From: JANLUX01 sp031366005
Lineage (GTDB): Bacteria > Bacteroidota > Bacteroidia > AKYH767-A > OLB10
DNA: 41,859 bases
Assembly (NCBI GenBank): GCA_031366005.1
Contig: JANLZB010000085.1
Span: 1-41,859 of the forward strand
Direction of reading: 5' to 3'
Both the position numbers and the translations under genes were made by a program. Positions within the stretch are counted from its first letter, which is position 1, and each line of letters opens with the position of its first letter. Positions 1 to 6,187 of the stretch are shown here, one piece after another. A model generated the notes under the pieces. The model was not told the DNA's origin. It did not search any database and saw only the letters and a list, made by a program, of their open reading frames with translations.

Positions 1-968
1 CAATGCGTTTGTTGCGCAATTGTAAACGCTATTCGTAAAGATACATTCTAAAAGCTATTCACAACCCATTTCGAGAATGCGCTCGTTGTACACAAATTGT
101 AAACGCTATTCGTAAAGATACATTCTAAAAGCTATTCACAACGAGAAGAGCAACGCGCCAACGCTTATTGCGATTGTAAACGCTATTCGTAAAGATACAT
201 TCTAAAAGCTATTCACAACTGGTTATCTGTTCGGTAGCGCTGTAAGTTATTGTAAACGCTATTCGTAAAGATACATTCTAAAAGCTATTCACAACGGTGC
301 TGTTGCTGTCAAATCGTTCCGATAATTGTAAACGCTATTCGTAAAGATACATTCTAAAAGCTATTCACAACACTCTCTTCACTGTAAACAAACCACTCGC
401 AATTGTAAACGCTATTCGTAAAGATACATTCTAAAAGCTATTCACAACAGGCAATCGGTAACTTATGATTTTACAGGATTGTAAACGCTATTCGTAAAGA
501 TACATTCTAAAAGCTATTCACAACGCCTTCCAGATGTAAGAGTTCATGTTGTGAATTGTAAACGCTATTCGTAAAGATACATTCTAAAAGCTATTCACAA
601 CAATGTTACTTTAATCATGTTTTTTGTTTTTATTGTAAACGCTATTCGTAAAGATACATTCTAAAAGCTATTCACAACATTACAGGCGAAATGATAAGCA
701 ACAGCGCAATTGTAAACGCTATTCGTAAAGATACATTCTAAAAGCTATTCACAACATTATATCCGACCTCCATACTTCTTTATTATTGTAAACGCTATTC
801 GTAAAGATACATTCTAAAAGCTATTCACAACATACGTTGATTCCACTTCTTTAACCTTTGATTGTAAACGCTATTCGTAAAGATACATTCTAAAAGCTAT
901 TCACAACCGGGCATCCAACACAAATACCGGTTTATGAATTATAAACGCTATTCGTAAACATACATTCT
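1..968 (-). CRISPR. CRISPR array, type II-C-like, 12 intact repeats plus a truncated terminal repeat
   Basis: Twelve identical 47-bp repeats start at 19, 96, 173, 249, 325, 402, 478, 555, 632, 709, 785 and 861. They are separated by unique 29-30-bp spacers. Bases 1-18 are the end of a further spacer, so the array continues to the left. A thirteenth repeat at 938-968 has two substitutions and is cut off after 31 bases. Read on the minus strand, the repeat begins GTTGTGAATAGC and ends GTTTACAAT. This resembles the GTTGTA...CTACAAT ends of the Neisseria type II-C repeat, and 46-48-bp repeats are usual for Bacteroidota type II-C arrays. The crRNA sense is therefore probably minus. Each repeat also carries a Bacteroidota-like promoter (TTG, 18 nt, TATCTTTA) on that strand. 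No cas genes or tracrRNA anti-repeat were found to the right, so they should lie left of the window. The array is certain; the subtype is inferred from the repeat alone. Confidence 0.97.
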
Positions 969-1023
969 CCGCCCTCGTTTGTTTCTCCACAAACGCTTAG
1001 AATTAAATTTCTCGCGACTGCTT

Positions 1024-1102
1024 CCCTCTCCTTTGGAGAGGGACCGGGGGTGAGGTCATCCTTATGTATTTGGAGAGGCCCCGAGAGTTATCAGGGCGAG
1101 GG
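1024..1102. repeat. dispersed CCCTCTCC / GGGCGAGGG repeat, two degenerate copies
   Basis: At 1024-1042 the perfect inverted repeat CCCTCTCC-TTT-GGAGAGGG is followed by a GGGGGTGAGG tail. At 1079-1102 there is a decayed palindrome related to CCCGATAGCTATCGGG, followed by GGGCGAGGG. A clean copy of the same palindrome and tail is found at 4202-4230. Similar G-rich intergenic palindromes are scattered in many Bacteroidota genomes. The function is unknown. Confidence 0.6.
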
Positions 1103-1112
1103 TTAGGTAGCC

Positions 1113-1757
1113 TCAATCATTATTATCTTTCCATACAGCAAGTTTCATTTTAAAAGCATACTCACCCAGGCTTTCGCATCCCTGTTTTCTTGTCTTCTCC
1201 AGCATATTGCTGCAATGCTTTTTGATGGTATTGGGGCTAAGGCATAACTTGTCTGCCACCATTTTATAACTGGTGTCTTCCACCACCAGTTTTAAAATTT
1301 CAATCTCTCTTGCTGTAAGCACATCATTTACATTATATTTTTCTTTGTCAATAACTATCTGCGTAATAACCGGGCAGCAATAAGGTACATTACCCCTGGC
1401 ATCATGCTCCATTGCTTTAATAATGTTTTCAGTTACCCTCGTTTTATGCACCACACCATGTATATGCTGTTTGATTAATCTGCTCAGATGAAAGCAGTCG
1501 TTCGATTCGCTTATAACAATTATTTTACAGCCGGGGTAATCAGTTTGCAGTTGCGTTATTGTGTCTGTTCCGGCTTGCTGAATAAATGCCTCAGTAATTA
1601 TAATAACTGGGTTTGGCAGTTCTTTCATCAGCATCGCAATGCCTTGCATCGTATCGGTAAACATAAGTTTAGTGGGTCGGTATCTGAAAACTGTTTTCAA
1701 TGCAAAAAACAGCAAGTCATCAGTATCAGTTACAATGGCTGGTAAATCATTCTTCAT
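1113..1757 (-). CDS. LuxR-family regulator with degenerate receiver domain
   Basis: The 214-residue protein has the layout of a NarL/FixJ response regulator. An N-terminal receiver-like domain (about 5-125) is followed by a GerE/LuxR helix-turn-helix (about 145-195, LTAREIEILKLV then NTIKKHCSNMLEK). The place where the phospho-accepting Asp should end beta strand 3 reads IIITEAF (residues 52-58), so the Asp is missing. A Ser (VISES) and the Lys of HGVVHK are kept. It is therefore probably not controlled by ordinary phosphorylation, although it should still bind DNA. No sensor kinase is adjacent. It sits between the CRISPR array and the 2137/3139 paralogues, and no link to either is shown. The family is confident; the target genes are unknown. 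Confidence 0.85.
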   Translation of the reverse strand: MKNDLPAIVTDTDDLLFFALKTVFRYRPTKLMFTDTMQGIAMLMKELPNPVIIITEAFIQQAGTDTITQLQTDYPGCKIIVISESNDCFHLSRLIKQHIHGVVHKTRVTENIIKAMEHDARGNVPYCCPVITQIVIDKEKYNVNDVLTAREIEILKLVVEDTSYKMVADKLCLSPNTIKKHCSNMLEKTRKQGCESLGEYAFKMKLAVWKDNND

Positions 1758-2136
1758 ATAATAAGTCTGGGTTTCAAGCTCAACATCTGCATTTAGTGCA
1801 CAGTTTGTTAGTTAGTCAGTTCTCCTGTTATCTCATAATGATGGTATGGCGAAGTGCAGTTCTTTATGCAAAAAAAACACAAAATAGAAACAACCGGTAA
1901 ATTCCCTCACCTGAATTATTAACCTTTCAATGTTAAAAAGCCCTGGTATTAAAAAAGGGTTACAAAATTTAATACTACAAAGTAATAATCTTTTATCTGC
2001 TACCAAAGTAGTATTCAATATTAATCTTTCCTGTTGATGCTGCGTTCAATTCCATGTGTTGCACCGCTGATTTTTTGCTTACCGTGCCTGAAAAAAAAGA
2101 ACAGTTGCGTTACAGTACCTATATAAAAAACAAATC
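1758..2136. other. 379-bp intergenic region between divergent genes
   Basis: No convincing gene is present. It separates the minus-strand LuxR-type gene from the plus-strand gene at 2137 and should hold both promoters. A small symmetric feature at about 1974-2014 has TACTACAAAGTA and CTACCAAAGTAGTA halves and could be a regulator site. No TAnnTTTG box stands out. Confidence 0.4.
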
Positions 2137-3054
2137 ATGAAAAAAAGAAACATTAGAATCATGGATATGCATCTTGAACTTAAAATGTGCATACAGCGCA
2201 ACAGCGCAAAAATTGCCGGCAATCAACCCTTGATTGACGCAGCAGCTACCCTAACTTCCCGCATTGCATTAGAACAGCAGTTAGAGCAGGAAATTGAAAC
2301 TATTTTAAAAGGATTTGCCAGAAACAAAAAAGCAGCCCGTATCATTATGGCCAATCTCACTAACGCAATGCGCAGGCGCATACAGGCATCTTATGCAGCT
2401 AACAACGACATTGTAAGCTTTAACAATGCCAATGTAGTTTACAGCATGCTTGCTTATGGAGCATACAATACATCAATCAGCCGCGCAAGCAACATTTATA
2501 ATATGGCAAACGCATTAAGTCCTGCTGATAAAGCAAGCTATCAGGTAACCATACAAAACCTTGCTGAATTGAATACTGCTATTGAAAACTGTACAAGTTT
2601 TATTACTTCAGTGCGTAGTGCAATTCTCTTAAAGCAAAATGCAGGTGCTAACTTAAAAGACGCCATACGCCAAACCACTATTTTTATTCATGATACCATG
2701 GATTCCTTAATGGGAGCTTACAGTGTTACCGATCAGTCATTTTGGAATGAGTGGCTGCTTGCGCGAACCATCATCAATCCTTCTTCAAGTCATGCACAGA
2801 TAACCGGCAGCGTAGTGGATGCAGGCAGCAATTCACCCTTGCAGCGCGTAAAAGTGAAAGCAACTAATGGCATTAAGGTGTACGAAGATATAACCAACCG
2901 TAGCGGGCATTATAAAATACCTGTTAGTCCTGAGTTATATAACATAACATTTGAATTACCTGATTATTTGGAGCAGGATAAAACAGCTGTAATGGTTGAC
3001 GCTGGTGAGCGGGAAACAATAAACATTAAATTAGTAAAAGCTAACATTAATTAA
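2137..3054 (+). CDS. hypothetical protein with C-terminal carboxypeptidase-regulatory-like domain (paralogue 1)
   Basis: The 305-residue protein has no signal peptide. An alpha-helical N-terminal part (about 1-215, with a conserved WNEWLL...IINPS stretch near 205-220) precedes a beta-rich C-terminal domain (about 225-300, ITGSVVD...PLQRVKVKATNG...YEDIT...GHYKIPV). That domain matches the carboxypeptidase-regulatory-like/CNA-B fold seen in many Bacteroidota proteins. It has a close tandem paralogue at 3139 with the same architecture. A strong hairpin follows at 3062-3097. The role is unknown. The missing signal peptide is odd, because such beta domains usually sit on exported proteins. Confidence 0.85.
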   Translation: MKKRNIRIMDMHLELKMCIQRNSAKIAGNQPLIDAAATLTSRIALEQQLEQEIETILKGFARNKKAARIIMANLTNAMRRRIQASYAANNDIVSFNNANVVYSMLAYGAYNTSISRASNIYNMANALSPADKASYQVTIQNLAELNTAIENCTSFITSVRSAILLKQNAGANLKDAIRQTTIFIHDTMDSLMGAYSVTDQSFWNEWLLARTIINPSSSHAQITGSVVDAGSNSPLQRVKVKATNGIKVYEDITNRSGHYKIPVSPELYNITFELPDYLEQDKTAVMVDAGERETINIKLVKANIN

Positions 3055-3061
3055 TATTAAA

Positions 3062-3097
3062 AAATTTAAGGTTGTCCTGTAAGCCAACCTTAAATTT
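3062..3097 (+). terminator. hairpin after paralogue 1
   Basis: A perfect 13-bp stem (AAATTTAAGGTTG with CAACCTTAAATTT, 10-nt loop) lies 8 bp after the stop of the 2137 gene. The U-tract is poor, so it could be an attenuator between the two paralogues and not a full terminator. Confidence 0.6.
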
Positions 3098-3138
3098 CTT
3101 AACCTGTTAAAATTAATTTCAAAACTAAAATTAAAACA

Positions 3139-4053
3139 ATGGAAAAAAGAAATCTTGCTTTAATTCAAATGCAGATCGAATGCATGAATTGTCTCGACCG
3201 TAATCACATCTTGTTTGCAGGCTTTGACCCGCTCGAATCAGCCCTCATTGAGTTGCATAATCTCATCGCTGAAATAAAATTAAAACAGCAATGGTTAGAT
3301 CAGGATATTAAAGCATATACTATCGACAAAAAAAATCGCCTGTACACCATGGCTGATGCTGTTACTGCCATGCGTAAAAAAGTGCAGGCAGTTGCACTTT
3401 CCAAAAATGATATTGTTTCGTTTGACAAAATCAATTTTTCCCGAACCCGTATTATTCAGTCTGCAGGATTAACTTCAGTTTCGAGGGCAAAAAATGTTTA
3501 TGATATGGCATTTACATTAAGCCCTGAAGACCGTAACAAGTTCCACATAAATAACGAGAATTTGCAGGATTTACAATCGGCCATAAAGAAATATGAAATC
3601 GCCTGTTTAAATCGTAGCGGAACAAATATTCTTCATAAGAATGCACGAATTGACTTCGCTGCAAAAATCAAATTCACAAGTAATTTTATTCGCACCACCA
3701 TCAATTCGCTCATGGGCAATTATCAATTTACCACTCCTTCGTTTTACAATGAATGGTTATTGTCACAGCGTATCATCAATCCTTCGCAGCATCACGCTCA
3801 AATAACAGGAACAGTTACTGACCAAAGTAGTCTGCAGCCATTGCAAATGGTAAAGGTGAAGGCAATAAGCGGCAATCGCATTTACGAAGATATGACTGAC
3901 AGTGAAGGGAAATATAAGCTTCCGGTTAACCCTGAAGTGTGGAATGTTACCTTCGAATTGCCCACCTATGCTAAAGAAGACAAAACAAATATTATAGTTG
4001 ACAGCGGAGAAAAGGAAATACTCAACGTTAGTTTAGTGCCGGTAGCGTCATAA
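3139..4053 (+). CDS. hypothetical protein with C-terminal carboxypeptidase-regulatory-like domain (paralogue 2)
   Basis: The 304-residue protein is paralogous to the 2137 gene over its whole length. Shared elements include the KRN start, the IVSF segment near residue 95, YNEWLL...RIINPS...HAQITG near 210-230, and PLQMVKVKA...YEDMT in the C-terminal beta domain (about 225-300). No signal peptide is visible. Tandem duplication is the simplest origin. A decayed copy of its last 65 or so codons lies at 4924-5131, so this family has been duplicated more than once here. The function is unknown. Confidence 0.85.
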   Translation: MEKRNLALIQMQIECMNCLDRNHILFAGFDPLESALIELHNLIAEIKLKQQWLDQDIKAYTIDKKNRLYTMADAVTAMRKKVQAVALSKNDIVSFDKINFSRTRIIQSAGLTSVSRAKNVYDMAFTLSPEDRNKFHINNENLQDLQSAIKKYEIACLNRSGTNILHKNARIDFAAKIKFTSNFIRTTINSLMGNYQFTTPSFYNEWLLSQRIINPSQHHAQITGTVTDQSSLQPLQMVKVKAISGNRIYEDMTDSEGKYKLPVNPEVWNVTFELPTYAKEDKTNIIVDSGEKEILNVSLVPVAS

Positions 4054-4201
4054 AGTATTACTCTATTTCTCAGTAGACGCAGAGTAATTGCAATTATTTC
4101 GCGAAACTCTGCGGTGACAAGTTGCTTCCCGCATCACAGAAACTTATCCGTAGCTGATCTAAATTTACAAATTTCTACCAACACCTTTGCGAAGTCGTCC
4201 A

Positions 4202-4230
4202 CCCTCTCCCGATAGCTATCGGGGCGAGGG
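4202..4230. repeat. palindromic dispersed repeat CCCGATAGCTATCGGG
   Basis: A perfect 16-bp palindrome at 4208-4223 is embedded in CCCTCTCC...GGGCGAGGG. It is related to the degenerate copies at 1024-1102. It lies in the gap between the convergent genes ending at 4053 and 4250. It could act as a bidirectional hairpin, but it has no U-tract. Confidence 0.65.
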
Positions 4231-4249
4231 TGTGGCGATTAATAACCAT

Positions 4250-4852
4250 CTAATGAAACTTTTCACCTTTTTTCAGCATTTCAAGAATTAACTTCATTCT
4301 CCTTTCTCTCGTTACGGTCTTTTTTGCTGTTTGCAGCCTCCATATAATGGCATACCTGTTTGTTTTGCTAAGGGAATTATAAAAATCCAGTGCCTTTTTG
4401 TTTTTAGAAAGTACTTTAAGAAAATCTTCAGGTACCAACATGGTAGCAGGAGAATCGTATGCCTTTTCCCACCTCCCATCTTGTTTAGCATCGCTTACTG
4501 CTTTAAATCCTGCAGATTGCATACGGCCTTCTTTTTCAAGCCTTGCAACATGCTCAACATTTTTTTTAGACCATATGCTTCTGCTTCTGCGCGGTGTAAA
4601 TTTCTGAATCCACGAAAGTTCATCCAATTTTTTTGCTTGTCCGTCAATCCAGCCATAGCAAAGTGCTTCATCAAGAGCTTGAGCATAAGTAACAGATTTA
4701 GTTCCTGAATCTTTTTTAAAAAACCGCAGCCATACCCCATTTAAGGCAGCATGATTTTTAGCAAGCCATTTGTTCCATTCTTTTTGTGTTTTAAAACCAA
4801 CTATAGGATAATCAGCTGCACTATCGGTTTTTATTTCAATTTTTTTTGTCAT
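4250..4852 (-). CDS. YdeI/OmdA-family protein
   Basis: The 200-residue protein matches the YdeI/OmpD-associated family (COG4430). The N-terminal part has KEWNKWLAKNHAALNGVWL near residues 23-41 and a typical YAQALDEALCYGWIDGQ segment near 56-72. FTPRRSRSIWSKKN follows near 85-98, and the C-terminal helical part has TNRYAIIWRLQTAKK. It is probably cytoplasmic. In enterobacteria, members are linked to resistance to cationic peptides; the biochemical activity is not known. It lies in opposite orientation between the intact 3139 gene and a decayed 3' copy of it. This could reflect insertion into, or rearrangement of, a tandem duplicate. Confidence 0.88.
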   Translation of the reverse strand: MTKKIEIKTDSAADYPIVGFKTQKEWNKWLAKNHAALNGVWLRFFKKDSGTKSVTYAQALDEALCYGWIDGQAKKLDELSWIQKFTPRRSRSIWSKKNVEHVARLEKEGRMQSAGFKAVSDAKQDGRWEKAYDSPATMLVPEDFLKVLSKNKKALDFYNSLSKTNRYAIIWRLQTAKKTVTRERRMKLILEMLKKGEKFH

Positions 4853-4923
4853 TGGTAAAGTTTAGTTCAAGTCACAAATTAAAATATTTTCCGCCATTGA
4901 TTCATAAAAAGTCTCCAAAATAT

Positions 4924-5131
4924 TGAAAGCAACAAGCGGCAATCGCATTTACGAAGATATGACTGACAGCCAGCAGGTATAAAATTCCCGTTAACCTTCA
5001 AGTGTGAATTATCCTTTCGAAATGCCCACTTAAGCTAAAGAAAACAAAGCAAATATTATAATTGACAGCGGAGAAACGGAAATACTCAACGTTAGCTTAG
5101 TGTCGGAAGCGGTATAAAATATAATTCTATT
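4924..5131 (+). pseudogene. decayed 3' fragment of the 3139 gene
   Basis: This stretch aligns with about 3857-4067. A 36-bp exact match (4934-4969 with 3867-3902) encodes the SGNRIYEDMTDS part of the C-terminal domain. Matches then continue through VDSGE and EILNVSLV to the stop and about 14 bp past it. An indel after the exact block gives QQV and then a stop, and further changes follow, so it is not coding. No start or 5' part is present. It ends at the 3' end of the SCO1-like gene. It is a truncated duplicate separated from its parent by the YdeI-like gene. Confidence 0.88.
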
Positions 5132-5756
5132 CTTCCTTCAAAACTTCAATATCTCCTATCAGTTTATTAATCTCTGCAGAATCAGTTCCATCATAATAAC
5201 CGCGGATGTGCAATGTTTTATCTATTAAGGCAAAGTTTTGTGTGTGTACAAAGTCATCGGCTCCCCCATCACCTTTGGTTGCACTCACAAAATAAGAGTT
5301 GCGTGCCAAATCATAAATCTGTTTCTTTTCACCTGTAAGGAAATACCATTTAGATGGTAATGCCTTTTTTTGTTGAGCATACGCGGCAAGTATTTCAGGA
5401 GTGTCTGTTTCCGGATCAACTGTATAAGAAACAAAACAGATTGACGGATCATTTTCATACTGCTGGTACAAACGCTGCATTTGTGTTGTCATTAAAGGAC
5501 ATATGGTTTTGCAAGTAGTAAAAAAGAAATCTGCAACAAATATTTTTCCCTTTATGCTATCACGTGTAATATTTATCCCACGCTGATCGGTTAAATCAAA
5601 TTCAGAAATCACATGCTGTTGACTTGTTTCGCTATCCTGCCCATAATAAGGTAAAATCACTCTGGGTTTATTTAAATAATAGGCAACACTTACAGCACCG
5701 GCAAAAAGTATTGCCAGTGTGATGACACCAATAATAAGGGGTGAATTCTTTTTCAT
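5127..5756 (-). CDS. SCO1/SenC-family copper chaperone or thiol-disulfide protein
   Basis: The 209-residue protein has one N-terminal membrane anchor (about 8-28) and a thioredoxin-like SCO domain outside. The copper/redox motif is C82-KTI-C86, and the conserved His is H171 (DFVHTQNF), matching the CxxxC...H ligand set of the family. SCO proteins deliver copper to the CuA centre of cytochrome oxidase or act as thiol oxidoreductases. No oxidase genes are adjacent. A TATCTTTG box at 5764-5771 ends 7 nt before the ATG, so the mRNA leader would be only a few bases if it is used. The stop lies inside the end of the decayed 4924-5131 fragment. Confidence 0.92.
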   Translation of the reverse strand: MKKNSPLIIGVITLAILFAGAVSVAYYLNKPRVILPYYGQDSETSQQHVISEFDLTDQRGINITRDSIKGKIFVADFFFTTCKTICPLMTTQMQRLYQQYENDPSICFVSYTVDPETDTPEILAAYAQQKKALPSKWYFLTGEKKQIYDLARNSYFVSATKGDGGADDFVHTQNFALIDKTLHIRGYYDGTDSAEINKLIGDIEVLKEE

Positions 5757-5763
5757 ATTTACG

Positions 5764-5771
5764 CAAAGATA
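5764..5771 (-). promoter_or_regulatory. candidate -7 box of the SCO1-like gene
   Basis: TATCTTTG on the minus strand is an exact TAnnTTTG match, the Bacteroidota housekeeping -7 element. It is only 7 nt from the ATG, and no clear TTG lies at -33. The call therefore rests on the box alone and would imply an almost leaderless transcript. Confidence 0.4.
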
Positions 5772-5824
5772 GATGCAGGTTATACAGATATCTCTCTGAA
5801 TGAATTCAGATATTTATAAAATTT

Positions 5825-6076
5825 CTATTTGATTTCAGATCGTTTGCTGATTTTACTTTCCTGCGGATGGTTAGTATGCTTCATCAGATTAACACCATAA
5901 GTATAATTGGTTGACATAATTATGTCATTGCAATCAAAATGTTTTATCACTCCATCTTTTTGCAGTGCAACAACCCAACACGAATTTTGATGCATACCAT
6001 AATCTATTATAAAGATTGCCTGCCCTGTACCGAGTGGTGTTTCAACTAAAATAGCAGGATTTAACTGTAGTATCAT
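5825..6076 (-). CDS. small conserved hypothetical protein
   Basis: The 83-residue soluble protein begins MILQLNPAILVETPLGTGQA and has a IIDYG...CWVVALQKDG segment. It resembles a family of short Bacteroidota proteins (P-x-x-VETPLG-x-G, then IDYG...WVV) that probably form one small beta-barrel domain. It has no signal peptide, membrane segment or catalytic motif. It lies downstream of secDF on the same strand, beyond a strong terminator, so it is likely a separate unit. The function is unknown. Confidence 0.65.
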   Translation of the reverse strand: MILQLNPAILVETPLGTGQAIFIIDYGMHQNSCWVVALQKDGVIKHFDCNDIIMSTNYTYGVNLMKHTNHPQESKISKRSEIK

Positions 6077-6125
6077 AGCTGTAGCATTAAAAATTACATG
6101 CCATAATATATCTACGGTTATGTCC

Positions 6126-6165
6126 CAAAAAAAAATCGAAAGCGCCTTTGCAGATACTTTCGATT
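6126..6165 (-). terminator. Rho-independent terminator of secDF
   Basis: On the minus strand a perfect 9-bp stem (AATCGAAAG with CTTTCGATT, 14-nt loop) is followed by a run of T's. It begins about 22 bp beyond the secDF stop. Confidence 0.85.
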
Positions 6166-6187
6166 AAGGAAATAAATTATTTCTTGT

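Noticed and set aside
525..554. A spacer containing GTTGTGA next to ATTGTAAAC, resembling repeat ends
   Set aside because: The match is only a few bases, in the wrong orientation, and looks like chance.
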